DNA from: Clostridium ragsdalei P11
Lineage (GTDB): Bacteria; Bacillota; Clostridia; Clostridiales; Clostridiaceae
Length of the DNA: 64,000 nt
NCBI RefSeq assembly: GCF_001675165.1
Contig: NZ_LROS01000010.1
Location: 27,438-91,437 of the forward strand
Direction of reading: 5' to 3'
Positions 1 to 8,329 of the stretch are shown one piece after another (within the stretch, counting starts at the first letter, position 1; the number at the start of each line of letters is the position of its first letter). The notes under the pieces were generated by a model, which saw only the letters and a list, made by a program, of their open reading frames with translations, made no database searches and was not told where the DNA came from. Position numbers and translations under genes: made by a program.

Positions 1-600
1 GTATCAAAATTTCATAAAATTGATATTCTTATAAATAACGCAGGCTATTCAATTAGAGGAGCTTTAGAAGAAATTGATTTAAATAGTGCTAAAAGTATGT
101 TTGATGTAAATGTATTTGGTATTATTAACATGATTCAGGCAGTTATTCCAGAAATGCGTAAAAAACAATTTGGTAAGATTATAAATATTGGCTCCATTTC
201 AGGGAAATTTGTTCAATCCATCAATGGAGCGTATTGTGCATCAAAATTTGCAGTTGAGGCACTAAGTGACACACTTCGTTTAGAATTACACAGCTACAAT
301 ATTCAGAGCACCGTCATTGAGCCAGGTCCCATGAAAACCAACTTTTTTAAGGCATTAGTGGATAATTCAGGCGATGTTATAAAAAATGAAAATTCTTGTT
401 ATTCACATTTTTATAAATCAGATGATGAATATAGAAAAAAGCAAAAACAAGCTGATCCTAAAGTAGCAGCACAAGCTATTAGTGATATAATTTTGAAAAA
501 ACGACTTAATGCTCGTTATAAAGTTGCTGTTCCATTTACATATAAGATGGTTACATATTTTCCTGATTTTCTAAGAGAATACTTTATGAAAAAAAGATAG
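1..600 (+). CDS. Short-chain dehydrogenase/reductase, 5'-truncated by window edge
   Basis: The reading frame is open from base 1, so the N-terminal Rossmann half with the TGxxxGxG cofactor loop lies outside the window. The visible 199 residues carry the SDR hallmarks in order: NNAG near residue 14, the catalytic serine in the strand KIINIGSISG, and the YxxxK pair in YCASK. After these comes the PGPMKTNF segment typical of classical SDRs. SDRs are soluble NAD(P)H-dependent oxidoreductases; nothing here fixes the substrate. The first internal ATG (97) is far inside the conserved domain and is not the real start. The family is certain and the reaction is not. Confidence 0.9.
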   Translation, partial: VSKFHKIDILINNAGYSIRGALEEIDLNSAKSMFDVNVFGIINMIQAVIPEMRKKQFGKIINIGSISGKFVQSINGAYCASKFAVEALSDTLRLELHSYNIQSTVIEPGPMKTNFFKALVDNSGDVIKNENSCYSHFYKSDDEYRKKQKQADPKVAAQAISDIILKKRLNARYKVAVPFTYKMVTYFPDFLREYFMKKR

Positions 601-725
601 ATAAATTACTATTTTACAACATAATTCCCACCAAATTGGTACAAAGAAGTGTTATAAATATACTAATATCATAAGATGAAGCAGAAATTAAAACTAGTCT
701 ATTCTAGATAAAATGATAATAAGAG

Positions 726-734
726 TGCTATAAT
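726..734 (+). promoter_or_regulatory. Extended -10 promoter of the Ig-like protein gene
   Basis: TGCTATAAT is a TGn-extended -10 hexamer 38 bases before the ATG at 772. No good -35 is visible, as is common with extended -10 promoters. An AAGGGG-type ribosome binding site follows. Confidence 0.45.
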
Positions 735-771
735 TTAGTTACACAATATTCATTAAAAGGGGTATGCTTCC

Positions 772-1950
772 ATGAAAAATAGTTATAAAATATTATCTTT
801 GATTTTAGTATGTAATTTAATTTTACCAACTTGTGTATATGCTAAAGAATTTCAAAATCAAGAAGATGTGGCAAGAAATAAGTTGTGGACTATAAAATTT
901 AATAGTGTGATTGATACAGAATCATTAGAGAAAAATATAAATGTAACAGATGCTAAAGGTAATATAGTTGAAACGACTATAAGTATAAGTAGTGATAAAA
1001 AATCAGTTACATTAATACCTAAAAAAGAATATCTTACAGGTGAAACATATACTTTGCATATAAATGAAGGCATAAAGTCAGTTGAAGGTAAAATTTTAAA
1101 AGAAAGTGCAACTAAAGATTTTAAAGTTAATGGGGATGAGAAAGTTAACGAAAATTTGAATTTCCCTATTAAAGCTGAGAATGTTGATTTTGTGACCTTG
1201 GCAGATAACAATTTTACACAAGTTATATCAAATGGGATGGAACCACCTAAAAGAGATGATGCTAGAATTAATGAAGTAGTATCAATGGTAAATACATCTA
1301 CTAAAATAATGGAATCTACTGAAGATGAAGTAAAATCAATTGGATTTAAAAAATTTATTCCGCTTACTTTAGCAATGAAAAATACTAAGAGTTACATTCA
1401 TATTTGGCCATTAATAAAGGAAACTAACATAACAAATACACTTCAAGGTAAAGAAACAATTAAAGTGCCTTTTACAGATCGGTATATTATGGCTTTTGAC
1501 AATAGTGGCGATATAAATGGTAATTTAAAGTATTATACAGTATACTCTAAAACACTTCCACAATATTTACTTCAACAAATAAATAAACCTGTTTATCCAG
1601 GAAATTATTTTACAATAACTAAAACTGTTAGCAATGGTGGAACTACAGAAAGTGAAAATATACTAGAGGATAATGTTAAAATCAAAAATGGTGATAATTT
1701 GATTTTTTCAGGTATAGGGTGTAGTAATGGCGATATCGATGTTTATATAACCGATCAAACAGAAAATGAGAGATATCATATTTTAAATATAAGCTCATTT
1801 TTAGGAGAATGGAGTATAGAAAAAACTATTTCAAATAAAATGAAAACTTATGATGGTAAGGACTTCACATTAGATAAAAAAGTTTATCATTTAGAAATAG
1901 ATTGTACTAAGGATTATAAGTCTTGGGGACAAATTGTTGACCTACGATAA
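772..1950 (+). CDS. Secreted protein with an SbsA-type bacterial Ig-like domain
   Basis: This is a 392-residue protein. Its N-terminus is a signal peptide: positive MKNSYK, a hydrophobic stretch to about residue 22, then a VYAKE cleavage-like site. Residues 30-120 read as a bacterial Ig-like domain of the SbsA/Big_5 type (KLWTIKFNSVIDTESL... then YTLHINEGIKSVEGK), found in exported surface proteins. The remaining ~270 residues match nothing I recognise and carry no cell-wall sorting signal or choline-binding repeats. It is probably released or loosely surface-bound. It stands alone between a promoter and a weak hairpin. Confidence 0.75.
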   Translation: MKNSYKILSLILVCNLILPTCVYAKEFQNQEDVARNKLWTIKFNSVIDTESLEKNINVTDAKGNIVETTISISSDKKSVTLIPKKEYLTGETYTLHINEGIKSVEGKILKESATKDFKVNGDEKVNENLNFPIKAENVDFVTLADNNFTQVISNGMEPPKRDDARINEVVSMVNTSTKIMESTEDEVKSIGFKKFIPLTLAMKNTKSYIHIWPLIKETNITNTLQGKETIKVPFTDRYIMAFDNSGDINGNLKYYTVYSKTLPQYLLQQINKPVYPGNYFTITKTVSNGGTTESENILEDNVKIKNGDNLIFSGIGCSNGDIDVYITDQTENERYHILNISSFLGEWSIEKTISNKMKTYDGKDFTLDKKVYHLEIDCTKDYKSWGQIVDLR

Positions 1951-1953
1951 ATA

Positions 1954-1985
1954 ATCTTCAATTAAAGAAGATAGCTTTCTTTACT
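1954..1985 (+). terminator. Weak hairpin after the Ig-like protein gene
   Basis: ATCTTC (1954-1959) pairs with GAAGAT (1967-1972) around a 7-nt loop, followed by a pyrimidine-rich AGCTTTCTTT. The stem is only 6 bp, so this is a tentative terminator. It overlaps the 3' end of the reverse-strand kinase fragment. Confidence 0.3.
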
Positions 1986-2168
1986 CTCATCTATTCTTTT
2001 GCTTTCTTCTTTAACTTTTTCAAGTTCTATTACCATTTCATTAAATTCATTCTCAACATCTTGAAGCTCCTTTAAACCTTTTACACTAGCTCTAGTGCCA
2101 TAATCTAGTTTTTTTAAGTTTTTTATGCTGTAAATAAAGTTTTTAAAAGGATTAACATAATTTTTTAG
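1962..2168 (-). pseudogene. HAMP-linker fragment of a sensor histidine kinase
   Basis: On the reverse strand about 69 codons read as the end of a membrane segment plus a HAMP linker: NPFKNFIYSIKNLKKLDYG, then VKGLKELQDVENEFNEM, then a coiled start EKVKEESKRIDESKESYLL and a stop. In intact kinases this point leads directly into the His-containing dimerisation helix, which is missing here. Upstream codons of the same frame (to 2318) run into the response-regulator gene on the other strand and look random. I read it as a broken remnant rather than a working gene. Confidence 0.5.
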
Positions 2169-2269
2169 ATTATATATGATATTTAAGTCAGATGAAATAA
2201 TATGAAAAGAATAGAAATTTATTGTATAATAGAAAAGTAAATATAAAAGGTGCTGAATAGAGGTAAAGT

Positions 2270-2941
2270 ATGTATAAAATTTTAATTGTTGAAGACGATA
2301 TGACAATTGCAAAATCAATGAAAAATTGTCTCAGTGGATGGAATTATGAAACTGAATTTATAACTGATTTCAAAGACATTACTGCAGAATTCATTAAGTT
2401 TGAGCCTCATCTTGTACTTTTGGATATATCCCTGCCATTTTTCAATGGATATCATTGGTGCAGTGAAATCCGAAGAATATCAAAGGTTCCTATTATTTTT
2501 GTCTCTTCTATGTCCGATAATATGAATATCATTATGGCTGTAAATATGGGTGGTGATGACTTTATTTCCAAACCTTTTGATTTAAATATTCTTGTGGCAA
2601 AGGTACAGGCATTATTACGAAGGACATATTCTTTTGGCGGAAAAATGGATATAATTGAGCATAATGGTGTAGTGCTAAATTTAAGCAGTGCTGCTGTTGA
2701 ATATGAAAATAGTAAGATTGAACTTACAAAGAATGAATTTAAGATACTTCAAATTTTGCTTGAAAATGTTGAAAAAGTAGTTCCAAGAGATGTTATTATG
2801 ACAAGGCTTTGGGAAAGTGATAGCTATATAGATGATAATACTTTAACTGTTAATGTAGCCCGTCTTAGAAAAAAACTTTCAGATGCTGGAATTTGCGATT
2901 TTATTAGGACAAAAAAAGGAATTGGATATATGGTGGAATAA
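2270..2941 (+). CDS. OmpR-family response regulator, BceR type
   Basis: 223 residues. The receiver domain (1-120) has the acidic pair E8-D9-D10, phosphoacceptor D52 in LLDISL and the conserved lysine K101 in SKPFD. The C-terminal winged helix (about 130-222) has the OmpR pattern ELTKNEFKILQILL and RTKKGIGYMVE. It is followed 2 nt later by a kinase with an almost absent extracellular loop, which is the BceRS (peptide-antibiotic sensing) arrangement. The likely target is the BceAB-type transporter at 8330-11033, whose upstream region has a TTACA-N4-TGTAA inverted repeat of the kind reported for this regulator group. That link is inferred. Confidence 0.9.
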   Translation: MYKILIVEDDMTIAKSMKNCLSGWNYETEFITDFKDITAEFIKFEPHLVLLDISLPFFNGYHWCSEIRRISKVPIIFVSSMSDNMNIIMAVNMGGDDFISKPFDLNILVAKVQALLRRTYSFGGKMDIIEHNGVVLNLSSAAVEYENSKIELTKNEFKILQILLENVEKVVPRDVIMTRLWESDSYIDDNTLTVNVARLRKKLSDAGICDFIRTKKGIGYMVE

Positions 2942-2943
2942 TT

Positions 2944-3957
2944 ATGAAAGAAAAATCTTTTTTACAGCTTTTATTATGGTATGTTAAAGGTCATAAAAAA
3001 GCAATAATAATGTACGGCATTTTTGCTGGAATTTTTGCTGTAGTATTTTCATTATATTCACTGCAGCTTGAGCCAGTTTTGTATGCCTTCTTTTTATCAT
3101 CAATTGTAGCTTTTCTTTTTATTATTTACGATTTTATTAAGTGCTATAAAAAGCATGATGAACTTTGTATTATTGAGAAAAAGATAAATATAGGGTTAGA
3201 TAAGTTGCCAGCAGCTAATAATCTAATTGAAGCTGACTATCAGAATGTTTTGCAGACACTTTATAGACAAAGTACGGAACTAATTTCAAAAACAGATATT
3301 AAGCAATCAGAAATGATAGATTATTATACCCTATGGGCACATCAAATTAAAACACCTATTGCAGCAATGAGATTAATACTACAAAGCGAGTATACTGAAC
3401 GAAACAAGGAATTATTAGAGCAAACTTTTAAAATTGAGCAGTATGTTGAAATGGTACTTGGGTACCTAAAGATTGATAGTGTCTCATCGGATCTGGTGCT
3501 TAAAAACTATAGCTTACTTCAGATTATAAAACAAGTTATAAGAAAGTATGCACATGTATTTGTTAGAAAAAATATATCCCTTGATTTAAAAGAAATGGAT
3601 TGTACTGTGCTTACAGATGAAAAGTGGCTGGTATTTGTAATTGAACAAATACTATGGAATGCATTAAAGTACACAAGCAGCGGAAAAATATCAATATATA
3701 TGGAGGATGATTCTAAAAAGGTACTTGTAATTGAAGATACGGGAGTAGGAATTGCAGAGGAAGATTTGCCAAGGGTATTTGAAAAAGGTTTTACTGGATA
3801 TAATGGACGTGCTGATAAAAAGGCTACGGGAATAGGGCTTTATCTTTGTAAAAAGATATTAGATAAACTTTCACACACAATAACCATTACCTCCAAGGTT
3901 GGCGTTGGAACAACGGTAAAGATAAATCTTTCTTCTGTGAAAACTATAATTGAATAA
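2944..3957 (+). CDS. Intramembrane-sensing histidine kinase, BceS type
   Basis: 337 residues with two N-terminal transmembrane helices (about 20-42 and 46-63) separated by only a few residues, so there is almost no extracellular sensor domain. The phosphoacceptor is H133 in LWAHQIKTPIAAM. The ATPase domain shows the N box (EQILWNALKYT), DTGVGI and GTGIGLYLCKK-like motifs (written ATGIGLYLCKK here). Kinases of this build do not sense ligand themselves but read the activity of a partner BceAB transporter. The transporter is not adjacent but 4.4 kb downstream, with other genes between. Translation is probably coupled to the regulator (2-nt gap). Confidence 0.9.
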   Translation: MKEKSFLQLLLWYVKGHKKAIIMYGIFAGIFAVVFSLYSLQLEPVLYAFFLSSIVAFLFIIYDFIKCYKKHDELCIIEKKINIGLDKLPAANNLIEADYQNVLQTLYRQSTELISKTDIKQSEMIDYYTLWAHQIKTPIAAMRLILQSEYTERNKELLEQTFKIEQYVEMVLGYLKIDSVSSDLVLKNYSLLQIIKQVIRKYAHVFVRKNISLDLKEMDCTVLTDEKWLVFVIEQILWNALKYTSSGKISIYMEDDSKKVLVIEDTGVGIAEEDLPRVFEKGFTGYNGRADKKATGIGLYLCKKILDKLSHTITITSKVGVGTTVKINLSSVKTIIE

Positions 3958-3990
3958 TTTGTGCAAAAAAATTAGGAAGGTGAATTAGAA

Positions 3991-5370
3991 ATGGATAGTA
4001 TAAGTGAACTTAGAAATGGAAAAATTAATAATTTGTTGTGGAAATTCTCATGGCCAGCAGTAATTGCCATGCTGATAAATTCTCTGTATAATATTATTGA
4101 CCGAATATTTGTAGGACGAGGAGTTGGTTCAATTGCAATTGCAGCCACAACTGTGGCTTTTCCGATTATGCTTATTCTTATGGCAGTTTCTGTGCTGATT
4201 GGTGTTGGTGCTACATCACTCATATCTATTCGTTTGGGAGAAAAGAAGCCAGAGGAAGCTGAAAAGATTATGGGGAATGCTATATTTTTGTTGATCTTAC
4301 TGCCGCTGTGTATTAGCATTATTTATTTTCTTTTTAGTAATTCTATTTTGACTTTTTTTGGAGCTAGTGCCGAGGTTTTGCCTTATGCCAAAGAATTTAC
4401 ACATATTATAATGTTAGCATCATGGGTGGGTTCTCTGAGTATGGGAATGGTTAATTTTATTAGAGCTGAAGGTAATCCTAGAATGTCCATGTATACTCAA
4501 GTAATTGGAACGGCAATTAATATAGTCCTTAATTATATTTTTGTTATGAAGCTAGGCATTGGAATTAAAGGATCTGCACTGGCAACAGTTTGTGGCCAAA
4601 CATTTTCAGCCATTTGGGTCTTAAGTTATTTTCAATCGAAATCTAGTTTCCTCAAAATACGAATAAAAAATCTCAAATTGCAGAAAAACTTGGTCATTAG
4701 TATTATGTGTATTGGTTTTGCACCTTTTTCAATGCAATTGGCTAACAGTCTTCAAAACGTTATTTTAAATAAATCATTAATGACTTATGGTGGAGACATA
4801 TCACTGTCAGCTATGGGCATTGTTGGTAGTATAGCTACTTTAATGTTTATGCCTATACTTGGTGTTAGTCAGGGGGCTCAACCTATTATCGGTTTTAATT
4901 ATGGTGCCCAGCAATTTGATAGAGTAAAAGAAACTTTGAAGAAAGCTATAATTGTAGGTATAGTAATTGCCACATTCAGTACTGCAGTGGTACACTTATG
5001 GCCAACTCAAATTGCTGGTATGTTTTCTAACAATAATGTAAAATTGAATAAACTAACTGCCCATGCAATGTCAATGTTTTTCCTTATGTTTCCTGTAGCG
5101 GGTTTTCAAATTGTTGGTTCTCAATATTTTCAAGCAGTTGGAAAGCCAATTCAATCTACGATCCTTGGACTATCAAGACAACTGCTGGTATTAATTCCTC
5201 TATTACTAGTATTGCCGCGCTTTTGGGGTACTGAAGGTGTATGGATGACTCCGCCCATCGCAGATGTTTTATCTGCCCTTATAACTGGAATTTTTATATT
5301 CTTGGAAATAAAACATATGAATGAAAATTGTATGTCTCAAGATACCGATTTTAAAAAAGTCAATTCTTAA
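3991..5370 (+). CDS. MATE-family multidrug/Na+ efflux transporter
   Basis: 459 residues, hydrophobic throughout with about 12 predicted membrane helices in two similar halves. MATE/NorM signatures include WPAVIAMLINSLYNIIDRIFVG at the start, ATTVAFPIMLILMAVSVLIG and QGAQPIIGFNYGAQ in the second half. MATE proteins export cationic drugs using H+ or Na+ gradients. The start has a good site (AGGAAGGTG, 8-10 nt before ATG). It lies 33 nt after the kinase gene on the same strand, so it may belong to the same transcript and be induced with it. The substrate is unknown. Confidence 0.92.
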   Translation: MDSISELRNGKINNLLWKFSWPAVIAMLINSLYNIIDRIFVGRGVGSIAIAATTVAFPIMLILMAVSVLIGVGATSLISIRLGEKKPEEAEKIMGNAIFLLILLPLCISIIYFLFSNSILTFFGASAEVLPYAKEFTHIIMLASWVGSLSMGMVNFIRAEGNPRMSMYTQVIGTAINIVLNYIFVMKLGIGIKGSALATVCGQTFSAIWVLSYFQSKSSFLKIRIKNLKLQKNLVISIMCIGFAPFSMQLANSLQNVILNKSLMTYGGDISLSAMGIVGSIATLMFMPILGVSQGAQPIIGFNYGAQQFDRVKETLKKAIIVGIVIATFSTAVVHLWPTQIAGMFSNNNVKLNKLTAHAMSMFFLMFPVAGFQIVGSQYFQAVGKPIQSTILGLSRQLLVLIPLLLVLPRFWGTEGVWMTPPIADVLSALITGIFIFLEIKHMNENCMSQDTDFKKVNS

Positions 5371-5408
5371 AAAATTTTGATACTAAAAAATTTATGGAGG
5401 ATGAAAAA

Positions 5409-5753
5409 ATGATTAATAATGAAAAAAGAGAAATTATTAGGCAAGACAATGTCAATGGAGCAAATGGATATATTTTAAAAGAAAGTTTATTAGCTCCTGA
5501 ATACTTAGGAGAACACTGTAAATTATTTTCAAAGATTACTTTGAAACCAGGCTGTGAAATTGGATATCATGAGCATCATGATGAGACTGAAACATATTAC
5601 TTTTTGTCAGGAAAGGGAATGTATCAAGATAATAAGGATGAAATCCCTGTTAAGGCAGGAGATGTTACTTTTTGTGAGGATGGAAATGGTCATGGAGTTA
5701 AAAACACAGGAACTGAAGATATAGAATTTGTTGCACTAATTTTAAAAAAGTAA
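5409..5753 (+). CDS. Small cupin-domain protein
   Basis: 114 residues forming one cupin barrel. Motif 1 is GYHEHHDETETYYFLSGKG (metal-ligand histidines and glutamate), and motif 2 is the region GDVTFCEDGNGHGVKN. An in-frame ATG exists at 5394, but the GGAGG at 5396-5400 lies 8 nt before the ATG at 5409, so 5409 is the better start. Small cupins like this bind a metal and often act as isomerases, oxygenases or sensors; the substrate cannot be read from the sequence. A terminator follows 8 nt after the stop. Confidence 0.85.
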   Translation: MINNEKREIIRQDNVNGANGYILKESLLAPEYLGEHCKLFSKITLKPGCEIGYHEHHDETETYYFLSGKGMYQDNKDEIPVKAGDVTFCEDGNGHGVKNTGTEDIEFVALILKK

Positions 5754-5760
5754 GTAAAAA

Positions 5761-5792
5761 AGTGGGACTTATATACAGTCTCACTTTTTTTC
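5761..5792 (+). terminator. Rho-independent terminator after the cupin gene
   Basis: AGTGGGACT pairs with AGTCTCACT (one G-U pair) around a 7-nt loop, followed by a run of eight T. It closes the two-component/MATE/cupin block. Confidence 0.8.
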
Positions 5793-5800
5793 CATATACT

Positions 5801-5971
5801 TTATTCCTCCCAAACTTCTTTTGCTAGTGTAAATGCTGCCCATGCATTTGGCCATCCTACATAAAATGCCAAATGTGTGATAGCCTCAGCAATTTCTTCT
5901 GCAGCCACATTTTTATTTTTTGCATTTGCCATATGGTATTTTAAAGAGCTATCAAAAATGACTTTTGTCAT
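5801..5971 (-). pseudogene. C-terminal fragment of a carboxymuconolactone decarboxylase-family (AhpD-like) gene
   Basis: On the reverse strand 56 codons from an ATG at 5971 to a stop at 5801 read as the C-terminal half of a CMD-domain protein: SSLKYHMANAKN, then AAEEIAEAITHLAFYVGWPN and AWAAFTLAKEVW. Family members are about 100-140 residues or longer and have the catalytic CxxC region upstream, which is missing here. There is no ribosome binding site before the ATG. It is a remnant of a gene that once ran on this strand. Confidence 0.6.
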
Positions 5972-6099
5972 TAATAAATTAGGTCACCAAACCACTGAGG
6001 TTTATCGCTTTTTGTTCTTCCAGAAACCGATAGTTTAAAACCATCTGTTTTTGTAAAGAACACTAATAGACGTTTCTCAGGCTGCTCCTCAGCAGTGCC
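5971..6099 (-). pseudogene. Open stretch in frame after the radical SAM stop codon
   Basis: Directly after the TAA of the radical SAM gene (6100-6102), the same frame stays open for 42 codons with protein-like composition (EKRLLVFFTKTDGFKLSVSG, then a PQWFGDLIY end) and stops at 5971. I do not recognise it. It may be a lost C-terminal extension of the radical SAM protein or the tail of an unrelated deleted gene that happens to share the frame. Confidence 0.3.
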
Positions 6100-7482
6100 T
6101 TATCCTTTAGCAAAATTATCATTACCCGTTTTCTTAAAAACTTCATCCCATGTTTTTTCTGCATATGGTACAAAATCTTCCGCTGATTTTGTTATTTTTT
6201 TATGAAATTCATTGTCATGAAGCATTTTTTCTGCTCCAGAATCGTCAGGCTTTGCACCAACCTCCTTACATACATTAATTATAACATTTGTGTTATCTAT
6301 CATCATACACGGTCTTAACATATTTTTATTATAAGGTTGTATTGATCTTAACTTTTTGAAAAAAGGATCCCTAAAAGCATCAATTAAATGCCTGTCCTTT
6401 AAGTTAACTGTTGAAAAGTGAGAAAATATACAAGGCTCAACATCCTCTTTTGAATTAACATGAAAATAATATTTACCTGCTATACACCCACCTACATATG
6501 GGGCATCATTGAAGAAGTCTAAAGTAAAATATGGTTTATTAGCTCTTATTTCTCTAGCTCTTTTTCCAAGGTAATCTCTCTGTTCTGCTGTAAGCATCAT
6601 ATTAAAATCTTCATCTTCGCCATTAACAGGCATGAATAAAAAGTACCAGCTCATTTTTGAACCTTTTTCAATTAACATATCGGTAAATTCATCACTGACT
6701 ACGGTGTTTATATTAGTTCTTGTAACTGCTGAAGATACTCCAAATAATATACCCCTTTCATGGAGCATGTCCATAGCCTTTAAAACTTTTTGGTATGTTC
6801 CTTTTCCTCTACGAGCATCAGTATCATTTTCAAATCCTTCAATTGAAAGCATAGGTATTACGTTACCACATTTCTTAATTCTATCTGCAATTTTTTCATT
6901 GAGTAGAAGTCCACTAGTAAACGGTGTAAACATTATATCGTCATATTTTTCATATATATCCAGAAGATAATCATTGAAGAAAGGTTCGCCGCCTAGAATA
7001 ATAATATAATAAATTCCAAGATCTCTTGCTTCTCCTATAATCCTATCAACTTCTTCCGGTGGAATATCATCTTTTTTACTGTAGCTTGAAGCATAGCATC
7101 CTTTACAGTGAAGTGGACACCTCATAGATGGACTTAAAAGCATGACAAAGGGTATTTTAGTATTTTCTTCATCCATGTATTTTTGTCTCTTAGGACCAGC
7201 ATACCAATTTGCATTTGCAAAAAAATTAGTAAAAAACTTCTTTAAACATTTAGTATCTGTATTTTTTAAAATATCCTGGATAAATTCATGCTTGCATTTA
7301 TCGTTGTTGTAGTAATTCTCAACAAACTCAATCTGAGCTAATGCAGATTTATCTTTTGTAAGCAATTTAATAGCTGAAAATATTTTATCTACATTTTCTC
7401 CTGGGTTTTTATCAAGATAATTAACGATTTTGTTTACAATAGCTTGTTTAGTGTTTTTTTCTAAAGCATTTTTTATTTTCAT
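6100..7482 (-). CDS. Radical SAM/SPASM-like protein of unknown substrate
   Basis: 460 residues. The radical SAM cluster motif CPLHCKGC places ligands at C122, C126 and C129, followed by GGEPFF (SAM binding). C-terminal cysteines (C in GGCIAGKYY, EPCIFS, RPCMMI, INVCKEVG) look like a SPASM-type auxiliary-cluster region. The ~110 residues before the motif are helical and unassigned. Radical SAM/SPASM enzymes act in peptide modification, cofactor assembly or anaerobic maturation; no candidate peptide or partner is adjacent. The start ATG has AGGAGG on the reverse strand. An in-frame open stretch after its stop raises the question whether the C-terminus is shortened. Confidence 0.88.
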   Translation of the reverse strand: MKIKNALEKNTKQAIVNKIVNYLDKNPGENVDKIFSAIKLLTKDKSALAQIEFVENYYNNDKCKHEFIQDILKNTDTKCLKKFFTNFFANANWYAGPKRQKYMDEENTKIPFVMLLSPSMRCPLHCKGCYASSYSKKDDIPPEEVDRIIGEARDLGIYYIIILGGEPFFNDYLLDIYEKYDDIMFTPFTSGLLLNEKIADRIKKCGNVIPMLSIEGFENDTDARRGKGTYQKVLKAMDMLHERGILFGVSSAVTRTNINTVVSDEFTDMLIEKGSKMSWYFLFMPVNGEDEDFNMMLTAEQRDYLGKRAREIRANKPYFTLDFFNDAPYVGGCIAGKYYFHVNSKEDVEPCIFSHFSTVNLKDRHLIDAFRDPFFKKLRSIQPYNKNMLRPCMMIDNTNVIINVCKEVGAKPDDSGAEKMLHDNEFHKKITKSAEDFVPYAEKTWDEVFKKTGNDNFAKG

Positions 7483-7565
7483 ATAAGATTCCTCCTAGCA
7501 AATTTTAAAAATTTTTTTGCCTATATATCTATAAAATTTTTAGTATATTATACGAGTGCTATAAA

Positions 7566-8114
7566 TTAAAATTGAACTAAAGAATATAATTCATCTTTAT
7601 TTTCCTGAGTTATCCCAATATATCTAAGAGTGATCTTTTTTGATGAATGATTAAATGTATACATGATAAGACCAATATTGTATCTGTTCGCCTTATAAGT
7701 CCAGTATCCCCATGTTTTCCTTAAGCTGTGAGTACCAAAATTATTTATATGCAGACTTACAGCTGTAGTTTTTAGAATCCTATAAGCTTGTGTGACACTT
7801 ATGGGTTTATTTAAGCCTTTTCTGCTCTGAAAAATATAAAAAGTTTGTCCAAGATTATTATGCTCTATATAGGCATTTAGAGCTTTTTTAAGACTGTTAT
7901 TTAATTTGATTTTCTTTTTTTGAATCACAAGATCATCCTTGAAACTAAGATAGGAAGTCATCAAATCTTGTACTCTAACTTTAATTACGTCACTAATCCT
8001 TAATCCCGTGTTTAATTGAAATTTTGCTAACAGCCAATCTCTTTCACTTTTATCTTTTAAATGCATGAGCAATGCGTCTATCTTGTTTTTATCTCTAATT
8101 GGATCCACAACCAT
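7566..8114 (-). CDS. Small tyrosine recombinase/integrase-family protein
   Basis: 182 residues, essentially only a tyrosine-recombinase catalytic domain. The first catalytic arginine is in NTGLRISD, the HxxR motif is HSLRKTWG, and the nucleophile Tyr follows in RYIGITQ; the lysine-containing beta hairpin is also visible (IQKKKIKLNN). It lacks an N-terminal core-binding domain, so it resembles small chromosomal recombinases rather than phage integrases. The ORF can begin at a GTG at 8117, but GGAGG to ATG 8114 has the better spacing (8 nt). It is divergent from the ABC transporter; no attachment repeats were found beside it. Confidence 0.85.
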   Translation of the reverse strand: MVVDPIRDKNKIDALLMHLKDKSERDWLLAKFQLNTGLRISDVIKVRVQDLMTSYLSFKDDLVIQKKKIKLNNSLKKALNAYIEHNNLGQTFYIFQSRKGLNKPISVTQAYRILKTTAVSLHINNFGTHSLRKTWGYWTYKANRYNIGLIMYTFNHSSKKITLRYIGITQENKDELYSLVQF

Positions 8115-8221
8115 CACTTTTTCCTCCTGAAAGCTATGTATTGTTTTCTATATTATATCATAAAAACAATACATTGAAACGAAAAATAATATATAAACGG
8201 TACTTTTTTACTTAGAGCATC

Positions 8222-8235
8222 TTACAAACATGTAA
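8222..8235 (+). promoter_or_regulatory. Probable BceR-type operator upstream of the ABC transporter
   Basis: TTACA-AACA-TGTAA is a perfect 5+4+5 inverted repeat, extended to 6 bp by flanking C/G, and matches the TNACA-N4-TGTAA pattern known for Bce-like response regulators. It lies about 95 nt upstream of the ATPase start, the usual distance for activation of bceAB promoters. A TATAAT-rich stretch follows near 8290-8305. Confidence 0.65.
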
Positions 8236-8329
8236 GGTTAAAAGAGAAAATGTAAGCCAAAGTTATGGCTCTGCATTTCTCTTTTTTTTATAATTATAGT
8301 ATAGTCAAAGTGAACAGGGGAGGAAGAAA

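Noticed and set aside
858..1211. 117-codon reverse-strand ORF inside the Ig-like protein gene
   Set aside because: It is a shadow of the forward gene: low-complexity Leu/Ser/Phe composition, no ribosome binding site, no family.
3972..4319. 115-codon reverse ORF at the start of the MATE gene
   Set aside because: Mirror of hydrophobic codons in the well-supported MATE gene; no start site or domain.
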